Position numbers and translations under genes: made by a program. The notes under the pieces are model-generated. The model was not told the DNA's origin. It searched no databases and worked only from the letters and a program-made list of their open reading frames with translations. A stretch of 64,000 nt of DNA from NCBI GenBank assembly GCA_900618065.1, contig UYIL01000003.1:868001-932000 (forward strand), written 5' to 3'. Positions 54,503-62,689 of the stretch are shown piece by piece (position 1 is the first letter of the stretch; every line of letters starts with the position of its first letter). The stretch is from Streptococcus thermophilus. Lineage in GTDB: Bacteria > Actinomycetota > Actinomycetes > Mycobacteriales > Mycobacteriaceae.

Positions 54503-54796
54503 TTAGCCCAACTTGCCCCGCCCGAGCCTGAGCAGGATCGCCGCCAGGTTCGGGCCTTCTTCTCCTAACTCGTCGCGGAACTGGTTGATGATGGCCACTT
54601 CACGGTTGTGCACTAAGCGGGTCCCGCCAGAGCCCATGCGGGTTTTGCCGATCGCTTGGGAGATCTCGGTGCGGCGCTTCACGGAGTCCAGGATCAGCCG
54701 GTCGAGTCGGTCGATCTCTTGCCGGTAGCGCTGAATTTCAGCGTCGGAAAGCGGATCGTCGGTGCCCGACGGATGCCTGATCTCGAACTCGCTCAT
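54503..54796 (-). CDS. Chorismate mutase (AroQ fold)
   Basis: This 97-residue all-helical enzyme converts chorismate to prephenate for Phe and Tyr synthesis. The pattern IQRYRQEIDRLDRLILDSVK, then RRTEISQAIGKTRM and VHNREVAIINQF is that of the AroQ class, with conserved Arg, Asp/Glu and Lys side chains. In actinobacteria such enzymes often work as a complex with DAHP synthase. The gene is divergent from pcrA. Confidence 0.87.
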   Translation of the reverse strand: MSEFEIRHPSGTDDPLSDAEIQRYRQEIDRLDRLILDSVKRRTEISQAIGKTRMGSGGTRLVHNREVAIINQFRDELGEEGPNLAAILLRLGRGKLG

Positions 54797-54866
54797 AGCG
54801 CTCTATTCTGCCATGACCGGCTGCGCAGCAGGTGTGGTACACCCGCCTAGTACGGTTATAGCCATC

Positions 54867-57161
54867 ATGGGAACTGACTTGACTTTGGGGTTGAATCCGC
54901 AGCAGAAGGCCGCCGTGGAGCACACGGGTAGCCCGCTGCTCATCGTTGCTGGTGCGGGATCTGGCAAGACGGCTGTGCTGACAAGGCGCATTGCTTATCT
55001 GCTGCAGGAGCGTGGGGTGGCGCCGTGGGAGATTCTGGCGATCACCTTCACTAACAAGGCTGCCGCCGAGATGAAAGAGCGTGTCAGTGCGCTTATCGGG
55101 CCGCAGGCGGAGCGGATGTGGGTGGCCACGTTTCACTCTGTGTGCGTGCGCATTTTGCGGCAGCAGGCGCAGCTCGTGCCGGGGTTGAACACGAACTTCA
55201 CTATTTATGACGGTGATGATTCGCGCCGTTTGCTGTCCATGATCGCCAAAGAGATGAACTTGGACCTGAAAAAGTTCTCTGCGCGCACGTTGGCCAATGG
55301 GATTTCGAACCTGAAGAACGAGCTCATCGGCCCGGAGGAAGCTGCAGCGAACGCCCAGACGACGAAGAACCCCTTTGAGGTCACTGTGGCGGCGGTGTAC
55401 ACGCAGTACCAACGCCGGCTGCGGGAGGGCAATGCGGTGGACTTCGACGATCTGATCGGCGAGGTCGTTGGGTTGTTCAAGAAGCATCCGCAGGTGGTGG
55501 AGTATTATCGCCGCCGCTTCCGCCACGTGCTGGTGGATGAGTACCAGGACACCAACCACGCCCAGTACGAGTTGGTCCACACCCTGGTCGGTGATGGCCC
55601 TGATGCGCCGGAGCTCGCGGTGGTCGGTGACTCGGACCAGTCGATCTACGCGTTCCGTGGTGCGACCATCCGCAATATTGAGGAGTTCGAGCGCGACTAT
55701 CCGAACGCGACGGCGATCCTGTTGGAGCAGAATTACCGCTCGACGCAGAATATTCTGGCCGCCGCGAACGCCGTGATTTCGCAAAATGCCGGCCGCCGCC
55801 CGAAGAAGCTGTGGACGGATACGGGGGCGGGGGAGAAGATCGTCGGATACGTCGCGGACAACGAGCACGATGAGGCCCGCTTTGTTTCCTCCGAGATCGA
55901 CGAGCTCGCTGACAGGGGAGTGGATTACGGCGACATCGCCGTGATGTACCGCACCAACAATTCCTCGCGCGCGCTGGAGGACATCTTCATCCGCGCGGGA
56001 GTGCCGTACAAGGTCGTCGGCGGCACGCGCTTCTATGAGCGCCGGGAAATCCGCGACATTGTGGCATACCTGCGCATTCTGGATAACCCGGATGATTCGG
56101 TGAGTATGCGCCGCATCATCAATGTGCCCAAGCGCGCTATCGGCGACAAAGCGCAGGCGATGGTTGCGCTTCACGCGGACAATCACGGCATCAGCTTCGG
56201 GCGTGCGCTTATCGACGGTGCAGCGGGTGAGATCCCCACCCTAGGCCCCCGCGCGAGGAACGCGATCGGCGGCTTCGTGGAGATGATCCAGAGCCTGCGG
56301 GACGAGATGCCGGAGCTGAGGAACGAGGTAACGGGAATGCCCGACTTGGGTGCTTTGGTGACGCGCATTCTGGACGTTACCGGGTATAAGGCGGAGTTGG
56401 AGGCCTCCAACGATCCGCAGGATGGAGCCCGCCTGGATAACCTCAACGAGTTGGTCTCTGTGGCGCGTGAGTTCTCCTCGGAGGCGGCGAACCAGATGGC
56501 TTACGGCGAGGAGTGGGACCCAGAAAGTGGGGAAGCGCAGCCGGGCTCGCTGCAGGCGTTCCTAGAACGAGTGTCGTTGGTCGCTGATGCCGACCAGATT
56601 CCTGATGAGGGACAGGGCGTGGTCACGCTCATGACGCTGCACACGGCGAAGGGCCTGGAGTTCCCCGTTGTCTTCGTCACCGGATGGGAAGACGGCCAAT
56701 TCCCGCACATGCGGGCCATGGGCGACCCGGCAGAGCTCGCTGAGGAGCGCCGCCTCGCTTATGTGGGTATCACGCGCGCCCGGGAGCGCCTCTACCTGAC
56801 TCGGGCGCTGACACGCTCGTCGTGGGGCAGTCCGATGAACAACCCTGCCAGCCGCTTCCTCGCGGAGGTCCCGGAAGACCTCCTCGACTGGCGCCGGGTT
56901 GAACCGGAGTACTCCTTCTCCAACGAGGCGTGGGGCAGTACTGCGCCCTCTCGTCGCCCGGCGCCGCGCCGAGAGCGCACGCCTGTGAACAAGGATTTGC
57001 ACCTGGCTAAGGGGGACCGAGTGAACCACGCGAAGTACGGGTTGGGCACGGTCATGAGCGTCGATGGTGTCGGGGCCAGGGAGACCGTCACCATCGACTT
57101 CGGTTCCAGCGGAACCGTGCGGCTCATGCTCATCGGCGGTGTGCCGATGGAAAAGCTGTAG
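54867..57161 (+). CDS. pcrA: ATP-dependent DNA helicase PcrA/UvrD
   Basis: This 764-residue SF1A helicase unwinds DNA in repair and in rolling-circle and fork processes. Motifs are LNPQQKAAVEH (Q motif), VAGAGSGKTAVLTRR (I), TFTNKAAAEMKERV (Ia), VLVDEYQDTNHAQY (II), GDSDQSIYAFRGA (III), YRSTQNIL (IV), TLHTAKGLEFPVVF (V) and VGITRARERLYLT (VI). The C-terminal end has the Tudor-like KGDRVNHAKYGLGTVMSVDG. The ATG at 54867 is preferred because TTATAG just upstream reads as a leaderless -10; in-frame ATGs at 54762 and 54813 are less likely. Confidence 0.94.
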   Translation: MGTDLTLGLNPQQKAAVEHTGSPLLIVAGAGSGKTAVLTRRIAYLLQERGVAPWEILAITFTNKAAAEMKERVSALIGPQAERMWVATFHSVCVRILRQQAQLVPGLNTNFTIYDGDDSRRLLSMIAKEMNLDLKKFSARTLANGISNLKNELIGPEEAAANAQTTKNPFEVTVAAVYTQYQRRLREGNAVDFDDLIGEVVGLFKKHPQVVEYYRRRFRHVLVDEYQDTNHAQYELVHTLVGDGPDAPELAVVGDSDQSIYAFRGATIRNIEEFERDYPNATAILLEQNYRSTQNILAAANAVISQNAGRRPKKLWTDTGAGEKIVGYVADNEHDEARFVSSEIDELADRGVDYGDIAVMYRTNNSSRALEDIFIRAGVPYKVVGGTRFYERREIRDIVAYLRILDNPDDSVSMRRIINVPKRAIGDKAQAMVALHADNHGISFGRALIDGAAGEIPTLGPRARNAIGGFVEMIQSLRDEMPELRNEVTGMPDLGALVTRILDVTGYKAELEASNDPQDGARLDNLNELVSVAREFSSEAANQMAYGEEWDPESGEAQPGSLQAFLERVSLVADADQIPDEGQGVVTLMTLHTAKGLEFPVVFVTGWEDGQFPHMRAMGDPAELAEERRLAYVGITRARERLYLTRALTRSSWGSPMNNPASRFLAEVPEDLLDWRRVEPEYSFSNEAWGSTAPSRRPAPRRERTPVNKDLHLAKGDRVNHAKYGLGTVMSVDGVGARETVTIDFGSSGTVRLMLIGGVPMEKL

Positions 57162-57197
57162 TGCGCGGTCGCGCGCCCTACAGACACTGAACAGCAG

Positions 57198-57875
57198 CTA
57201 AACCTCGATGCCGCGTTCCTTGAGCCACGGCACCGGGTCGATGGCATCGCCGCCGCCCGGGCGGACCTCGAAGTGGAGGTGCGGGCCGGTGGACTGGCCC
57301 TCGTTGCCCATTTCGGCAATTTGCTCACCGGCGGTCACACGCTGGCCCACGCTCACGTTGAAGGAGTGGACGTGGCCGTACACGGTGATGGTGCCGTCGT
57401 CGTGGCGGACGCGGACCCACTTACCGAAGCCCTGTGCGGGGCCGGCATTGATGACTGTGCCGTCCATGACGGAGTAGATCGGGGTGCCGATGCCGTTGGC
57501 GATGTCGATGCCGTTGTGCATGCGGCCCCAACGCGGGCCGTAGCCTGAGGTGAAGCGGCCCTCTGCCGGAAGGACGACCTTCTGGCCGCTTGGCGCGGTG
57601 CCCTCCTGCGGGGTCACGGAGGTGGTGGGGACCTCCACGGTCGCTTCCTCTTCGTCGTACTCCGGCAGGGCACGTGGGTCGTAAACAATGCTGTAGCCGG
57701 CTGCGGAGAACGTTGCTCCCTTGGAGAGGATGTCGTCGAGGGCCATGCCAATGGACGGCAGGGCCGGGGCGAGACCGTCGACATCCTGGCCATCGACAGA
57801 CACGTTGATGGCGTGGGCGGGAATGGCGGCCAGGGTCGTGAGTGCCACCGCTGCGGCGATCAAGCGTCGTTTCAT
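57198..57875 (-). CDS. Secreted M23 peptidoglycan endopeptidase
   Basis: This protein of about 225 residues has a classic signal peptide (KRRLIAAAVALTTLAAIPAHA) and a LytM/M23 domain: GRFTSGYGPRWGRMHNGIDI (zinc His and Asp), TVYGHVHSFNVSVGQRVTAG and STGPHLHFEVRPGG (HxH). It should cut peptide crosslinks or stem peptides in the cell wall. AGAAGGA lies just before the ATG at 57875. A GTG at 57932 would place a basic stretch in front of the signal and is less likely. It is a paralogue of the gene at 59606. Confidence 0.87.
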   Translation of the reverse strand: MKRRLIAAAVALTTLAAIPAHAINVSVDGQDVDGLAPALPSIGMALDDILSKGATFSAAGYSIVYDPRALPEYDEEEATVEVPTTSVTPQEGTAPSGQKVVLPAEGRFTSGYGPRWGRMHNGIDIANGIGTPIYSVMDGTVINAGPAQGFGKWVRVRHDDGTITVYGHVHSFNVSVGQRVTAGEQIAEMGNEGQSTGPHLHFEVRPGGGDAIDPVPWLKERGIEV

Positions 57876-58100
57876 AGCGTCCTTCTTTGCTTCTTTGTCT
57901 CTGCGCTTGGAATGGTCCGTTGAACTTGCCACATGCTATCCGGCCTGAGAACGCCGATCAATGCTCTGACACGGGCCTTGACATGCAAGTACGCCTCTAC
58001 GCCGAAAGGGGGACTCGGAAACATGCTGGATACGACAGTAAACTGCCGTGACTAATGTGAAACCTGTGAGTTTTGGGGCGGGGGTAGCTGTCGGGGGTAT

Positions 58101-58108
58101 TTCACCGG
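58101..58108. repeat. 8-bp target duplication, left
   Basis: TTCACCGG flanks the insertion sequence on its left and is repeated at 59495-59502 on its right, which marks the point of insertion. Confidence 0.85.
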
Positions 58109-59494
58109 GGGTTAAACGACAAAATGTGTGTCCGGATGGAGCGATTCGTCGGTGGTGATCTGCGGTAACCCGGAAAATATTTGCTTTGACAGCATATATC
58201 TGTCGCGGGGACGGGAAATACCGGGATAGTCCACCGTCGTGTGCTAGGGGCGTTGTTGGCTTTGTAAATGCCAAAGAACCGACCCCGCTGCCGCGTGTGC
58301 GGCGGTGATATGAAGCGCAACGGCAAAACCTCCGCCAACCGCACCCGATGGCGGTGCAAGATCTGCGGCGCCTCCGCCACGAAACGACGGCCCGATATCA
58401 CCAACGCCGCCGCCTTCGACGCTTTCATCACTCACGTCACCACAGGCGACAGCCTGAAAACCACCGCTTTCAAAACAGGCTGCGACCCACGCACCCTGCA
58501 ACGCCGGTTTGCAACGTTTTGGCTTGTCGATGTGCCTGATCCCACGATCGGGCACGAAGGACGGGTCTACGACCAGGTCTTTCTTGACGGCACCTACACC
58601 GCCGGCGGGTGTCTTATCGTGGCTGCCACCTTGGATCACGTCATCGCCTGGCACTGGTGTTTGCACGAAACGACCCGCGACTACCAAAGGTTGCTCGAAC
58701 GTATTCCTGCCCCAGTGATGGTGGTGATCGACGGCGGCCGAGGCGCCGCCAGCGCAATCAAAACATGCTGGCCCACAACGAAAGTGCAGCGCTGCCTCGT
58801 CCACGCCCAACGCGTGGTACGCCGACACACCACCTCACGCCCACGCACCGATGCAGGACGAGCGATCTACCAACTCGCACTCAACCTCACCACAATCACC
58901 ACCCTGGATGAAGCCGCGGCATGGGGTGCGCAGCTACACGAATACGGCAACGTCTACCGCGACTGGATGAACCAGAAAACGTGGACAACCGACCCGGCCA
59001 CACGGCAACGCACCTGGTCGTGGACACACGAACCCACCCGCAAGGCCTACAACAGCCTCAACCACCTATGGCGAAACAACCTACTGTTCGTCTATCTCGA
59101 ACCACCCGACGGTGTGCTCGATGTCAGCCGGATCAAATCCACCACCAACAGCCTCGAAGGCGGCATCAACGCCCAGCTGAAACTGCTGGCCCGCACCCAC
59201 CGCGGCAGAGGCGGGGAACACCAACGCCGGATGCTGGAGTGGTGGCTATATCTGAAAACGGAACTGCCTGACGATCCCGTAGAAATCGCCAGGCAGTCCA
59301 ACTGGGGTCAGGACCAACTCGCCAAAGTATCCACCCTGACCCACAACGAGAACCAAGCCGACCACGAAACCGGACGACCAGCCCTCTACGACAACGCTAT
59401 CGACACCGAATACACCCACTCAATCGGCATCCAAAAAGGCCACATCTAACCCCGCGACACGCCGGAGTCAGACACACATTTTGTCGTTTAACCC
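58109..59494 (+). mobile_element. IS1249-type insertion sequence, complete
   Basis: This 1386-bp element has 24-bp perfect terminal inverted repeats (58109-58132 and 59471-59494, starting GGGTTAAACGACAAAATG) and one transposase gene. It is flanked by 8-bp direct repeats TTCACCGG, as expected of IS256-superfamily elements. It inserted in the gap between two M23 peptidase genes. Intact ends and an undamaged target duplication show recent insertion. Confidence 0.9.
58268..59449 (+). CDS. IS1249-family transposase
   Basis: This 393-residue transposase has an N-terminal zinc ribbon (CRVCGGDMKRNGKTSANRT then CKICG), the motif RPDITNAAAFDAFI and an MULE-type DDE core. The core shows VFLDGTYTAGGCLIVAATLD (first Asp), VIDGGRGAASAIKTCWP (second) and KVQRCLVHAQRVVRR. 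The C-terminal part has STTNSLEGGINAQLKLLAR, with the catalytic Glu likely in NSLEGG. The gene reads in the plus direction, against the flanking peptidase genes. The frame is intact. Confidence 0.91.
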   Translation: MPKNRPRCRVCGGDMKRNGKTSANRTRWRCKICGASATKRRPDITNAAAFDAFITHVTTGDSLKTTAFKTGCDPRTLQRRFATFWLVDVPDPTIGHEGRVYDQVFLDGTYTAGGCLIVAATLDHVIAWHWCLHETTRDYQRLLERIPAPVMVVIDGGRGAASAIKTCWPTTKVQRCLVHAQRVVRRHTTSRPRTDAGRAIYQLALNLTTITTLDEAAAWGAQLHEYGNVYRDWMNQKTWTTDPATRQRTWSWTHEPTRKAYNSLNHLWRNNLLFVYLEPPDGVLDVSRIKSTTNSLEGGINAQLKLLARTHRGRGGEHQRRMLEWWLYLKTELPDDPVEIARQSNWGQDQLAKVSTLTHNENQADHETGRPALYDNAIDTEYTHSIGIQKGHI

Positions 59495-59502
59495 TTCACC
59501 GG
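59495..59502. repeat. 8-bp target duplication, right
   Basis: TTCACCGG, the partner of 58101-58108, lies immediately outside the right terminal repeat of the insertion sequence. Confidence 0.85.
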
Positions 59503-59538
59503 GGTTAGAACCGGTTCCTGAGCGGGTTTCCAGCAACG

Positions 59539-59569
59539 CAAAACGCCCTTTCCCGCTCGGGAAAGGGCG
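59539..59569 (-). terminator. Terminator of the second M23 gene
   Basis: An 11-bp stem (CGCCCTTTCCC 59544-59554, GGGAAAGGGCG 59559-59569), loop GCTC, is followed on the minus strand by TTTTG. It is a strong intrinsic terminator for the minus-strand gene at 59606. Confidence 0.88.
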
Positions 59570-59605
59570 ACACGCTAACGAGGGTTAACTCAAACCTTGA
59601 TGGTT

Positions 59606-60316
59606 CTAGACAGTAATACCGCGAGCTGCGAGCCACGGCACCGGGTCGACCGGGGTGGAGCCATCCGGGTGGACCTCGAAGTGGAGGTGAGAACCGGTAG
59701 AGAAGCCACGGCTGCCCATGCCGGCGATCTTCTGGCCAGCCTTTACCTTCTGGCCGACGGTCACGTCGAGGGTTTCCATGTGGCCGTAGACGGTAACGGT
59801 GCCGTCGTCGTGACGGAGACGGATCCAGTTGCCGAAACCCTGGGCTGGACCAGAGTCGATGACCACTGCGTCGGCGACGGCGAGGATCGGGGTGCCCACA
59901 ACGTTGGCGATGTCGATGCCGTTGTGCATCGCACCCCAGCGCGGGCCGAAACCGGAGGTGAACGTGCCCTCTGCCGGCTTCATGGACAGGGGAGCACGTG
60001 CGGCCTCGTCAGCGGCAGCGCGCTCCTCTGCGTACTCAACAGCCTTCCCCAGCTGTTCAGCAAGATTGTCCACCGGCTTGTATTCACTAATCGCCAGGAT
60101 CTGCGGTGCTTCCCGCAGGCCTGCCTCTTCGGCGGGATCGATCCCGTCGAAAGTCGTCTGCGCGTCGGCGATGCGGTCGCTGTTAGCTGCAGTTGCCACC
60201 GAAGCACCGCCGGTGGTCACTGCGCCCGTGGTCAGGGCGACAAGTGCGACACGGCCCTTGTTCGGGGTCTGCTTCCGGTGCTTGCCGGGGGTGCGGCGTG
60301 CGCTCGAAGAGTTCAA
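59606..60316 (-). CDS. Secreted M23 peptidoglycan endopeptidase, paralogue
   Basis: This 236-residue protein has a basic N-terminus and signal segment (VALVALTTGAVTTGGASVATA), then a helical stretch of about 70 residues (LAEQLGKAVEYAEERAAADE). The LytM domain follows: GTFTSGFGPRWGAMHNGIDI, TVYGHMETLDVTVGQKVKAG and STGSHLHFEVHPDG, with zinc ligands in place. It shares the end PVPWLAARGITV with the paralogue at 57198, which shows tandem duplication. The two were adjacent before the insertion sequence arrived. Confidence 0.88.
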   Translation of the reverse strand: MNSSSARRTPGKHRKQTPNKGRVALVALTTGAVTTGGASVATAANSDRIADAQTTFDGIDPAEEAGLREAPQILAISEYKPVDNLAEQLGKAVEYAEERAAADEAARAPLSMKPAEGTFTSGFGPRWGAMHNGIDIANVVGTPILAVADAVVIDSGPAQGFGNWIRLRHDDGTVTVYGHMETLDVTVGQKVKAGQKIAGMGSRGFSTGSHLHFEVHPDGSTPVDPVPWLAARGITV

Positions 60317-60539
60317 CGTAAACCTCGTTAGATCGTCAATGGGTTACGGGTCGTTCCATAATCGTAACCGAGTTGTTATCTACCGGACACAGATTAGTCA
60401 GTTCCAGAACGTTAAGCAACCTTTCGGGCAACTTTAATCAAATCGGGTGGAAGATCTCATGTGTTACGCCGGAAAGCGAACTGGATCATAAACGTGTCCC
60501 ACCTCGATTTCCGTGCCACCCGTGACAAGGTGGAACGCA

Positions 60540-62081
60540 ATGAGTAAGAAGTCTAGTCCTCCAACGCGTTCAGCTTCAACGTCGCCCACTGCCGCCCGCC
60601 GTCGCCCTCGCTCAGTGCAGGCTGGTGACTCGGCGCGTGCGAACGCGGCACCGGCAGCACCGACGACGATGAAAGAGCGCGTCCGACGTTACCTGCCGTT
60701 CATCGGTATCCCCAACGTCGTGCTCGTGCTGGGGATTGTCGCTGCGTGTCTGGCAGCTATCCTGCTTGCCGGCGGCCGTGTCGCAGCGTTGCCCGCCACG
60801 ATCGCAGAGACATGGTTCGTGTTGCACGGTGTCCCCGTGATCTTCGATGGTGTGATTTTAGGCTCAATTCCGCTTTTGCCCGCGATTCTGGTGGCGGCGT
60901 TCATTGCTTGGCGTGTGCGCATGGCCACGCGTGAGCGGGTTAGCGTGCTCGACCTGTACGCGATCTTTGGTCTCGTGGTGCTCATTCCGTTCACCTTGTC
61001 CGCCATCGCGTGGTTCATGGTGGCAGACGCGTCGTCCGTTTTTCCGGTCACTCCACCGGCGATTCACAAGGCGCTGTTCATCCCGGTGTCGGTTCACCTC
61101 GCTGGGATGGCCTGCGGGATGAGTGAGCGGCTGTGGCGCGCGTTGTTTGACCGCGCGTCGCTACCGGTGCCGCTGATTAGCGCCATGCGTGCGGTTTCCA
61201 ACCTCGCCCTGCGCCTGCTCGCAGTCGCCGGGATTGTCTACTTGGGGCTCCTCGCCGCCGGTTACGGGCGCATCAATGATCTTGTCTCCCAGTTTCCGGT
61301 ACTGGATCGGGGAGGGGCCGTAGCGCTCGTGGGGGTATGCATCCTCTACCTGCCGAACGCCGTTATCGCCACGCTGTCCGTTCTGCTCGGGGCCCCCTTC
61401 CAGATCGCCGGGGGCGGTGTGTCGCTCTTCAGTGCTGCTCTCGTCCCGCTTCCGCCGCTGCCGCTTTTCGGCGCGATCCCTGGAGCAGTTCCAGCGTGGG
61501 CGCCGGTGTTGATGATCGTGCCTGCTGCGGTGCTCATCCGCTTTGCCGCTTCTCGACGTTTCCTCCCCACCGACATTGCCATCTACGCTCTCATCGCCGC
61601 CGTTCTCGGCTTCGTTGGCGCACTCATGGCTGGCGGAGACGCCGGTGCATACGGCTGGATCGGGCCGTCGCCGCTGCTCTTTGCTCTGGCGGCGCTGTGC
61701 TGGGTCGCAGTTGTGATCGGGCTAGCGTGGCTCGTGGCGGCCGTCAGGGGCCGCACCGCGGCAACCGAGGAAGCTATCGATCTGGATGATCGAGACGAGG
61801 CGGATGAACTCGGCAGAGTTGCCAAAGCGTCGGTGGAAGAGCCGGACACGGGACAGTCTGATCCGGGAGAGCTCGAGGATGATGCGTTTGAGGGGGAGGA
61901 TCCAACGGGCGGATCTACCGCTTACTCAGTTCTGAAACAGCACGACAACAAAGACAGCAAAGACCCCGAGGGCACCGAACGCACCGAACGCACCGAAAAC
62001 GCCGAGAGCGGGGACGTGGCTGGCGATGAGAAGCACCGGGATGAGTCTCTCGGAGAAACGGGGCGTGCCGCCACGGACTAG
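60540..62081 (+). CDS. perM: Membrane protein of the PerM (DUF6350) family
   Basis: This 513-residue protein has a basic, Ser-rich cytoplasmic N-terminus (1-45). About ten membrane segments follow, with landmarks YLPFIGIPNVVLVLGIVAAC, FMVADASSVFPVTPPAIHK, YLPNAVIATLSVLLGAPFQI and AVPAWAPVLMIVPAAVLIRF. The C-terminal tail is acidic with short GTERTERTEN repeats. In mycobacteria the family member Rv0955 (PerM) lies before purN and purH, as here, and supports cell division and persistence. AAGG precedes the ATG at 60540; an upstream start at 60513 lacks a site. Confidence 0.82.
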   Translation: MSKKSSPPTRSASTSPTAARRRPRSVQAGDSARANAAPAAPTTMKERVRRYLPFIGIPNVVLVLGIVAACLAAILLAGGRVAALPATIAETWFVLHGVPVIFDGVILGSIPLLPAILVAAFIAWRVRMATRERVSVLDLYAIFGLVVLIPFTLSAIAWFMVADASSVFPVTPPAIHKALFIPVSVHLAGMACGMSERLWRALFDRASLPVPLISAMRAVSNLALRLLAVAGIVYLGLLAAGYGRINDLVSQFPVLDRGGAVALVGVCILYLPNAVIATLSVLLGAPFQIAGGGVSLFSAALVPLPPLPLFGAIPGAVPAWAPVLMIVPAAVLIRFAASRRFLPTDIAIYALIAAVLGFVGALMAGGDAGAYGWIGPSPLLFALAALCWVAVVIGLAWLVAAVRGRTAATEEAIDLDDRDEADELGRVAKASVEEPDTGQSDPGELEDDAFEGEDPTGGSTAYSVLKQHDNKDSKDPEGTERTERTENAESGDVAGDEKHRDESLGETGRAATD

Positions 62082-62084
62082 ACT
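62079..62084 (+). promoter_or_regulatory. -10 element for purN
   Basis: TAGACT overlaps the perM stop codon and lies 8 nt before the GTG at 62093, with no ribosome binding site between. It suggests an internal promoter giving a leaderless purN transcript. Confidence 0.4.
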
Positions 62085-62092
62085 TGGTCGTT

Positions 62093-62689
62093 GTGTCAGA
62101 CTCTTCAGGCTCTTCAACCATTTCGGTCGCCGTGTTGGTGTCGGGGTCGGGGACGCTGCTGCAGGCGATCCTCGATCACCGTGGCCACTACAGCGTCGAC
62201 ATCGTGGTCGCCGATGTTGAGTGCCCCGCGTTGGACCGTGCGCGTGCCGCCGGCATCCGGGCTGAGGTCGTCGAGATGGCAGGTGACCGCAACACATGGA
62301 ATGCCCGTCTGGCGGAGACTGTCGCAACCGCCGCGCCTGACGTGGTGGTGTCCGCCGGGTTCATGAAGATCCTCGGCCGGGGTTTCTTGGACCGGTTCGA
62401 AGGCTCGCTGATCAACACCCACCCGGCGCTTCTGCCCGCGTTCCCCGGCGCGCACGCCGTGAGGGATGCGCTCGCGTACGGCGTGAAAGTCACGGGTACG
62501 ACGGTGCATTACATCGATTCGGGTGTGGACACTGGCGAGATCATTGCCCAGCGTGCGCTGGACGTGCGTGAGGGGGAGACCGAAGAAGAGTTGCACGAAC
62601 GGATTAAGGTTATGGAGCGTGAGTTGATCGTCGATACGCTCAATCGCGCTACCCCCACAACGACCGGAAAGGTTGAGTTCTCCGCATGA
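62093..62689 (+). CDS. purN: Phosphoribosylglycinamide formyltransferase
   Basis: This protein of about 198 residues transfers a formyl group from 10-formyltetrahydrofolate to GAR, step 3 of purine synthesis. Landmarks are [33 protein letters not shown], the catalytic [20 protein letters not shown] (Asn and His) and [20 protein letters not shown]. The GTG at 62093 is favoured over the TTG at 62084. The stop overlaps the purH start (ATGA). Confidence 0.92.
   Translation: MSDSSGSSTISVAVLVSGSGTLLQAILDHRGHYSVDIVVADVECPALDRARAAGIRAEVVEMAGDRNTWNARLAETVATAAPDVVVSAGFMKILGRGFLDRFEGSLINTHPALLPAFPGAHAVRDALAYGVKVTGTTVHYIDSGVDTGEIIAQRALDVREGETEEELHERIKVMERELIVDTLNRATPTTTGKVEFSA

Noticed and set aside
60317..60539. 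Riboswitch or MtrA site before the second M23 gene
   Set aside because: No ydaO blocks, and the GTAAC/GTTAT pieces are too loose to claim an MtrA site.
61976..62005. Short tandem repeats (GAACGCACC) suggesting a CRISPR or satellite
   Set aside because: Only three imperfect units inside the perM coding frame; they encode an acidic/Thr tail. No CRISPR array was seen anywhere.
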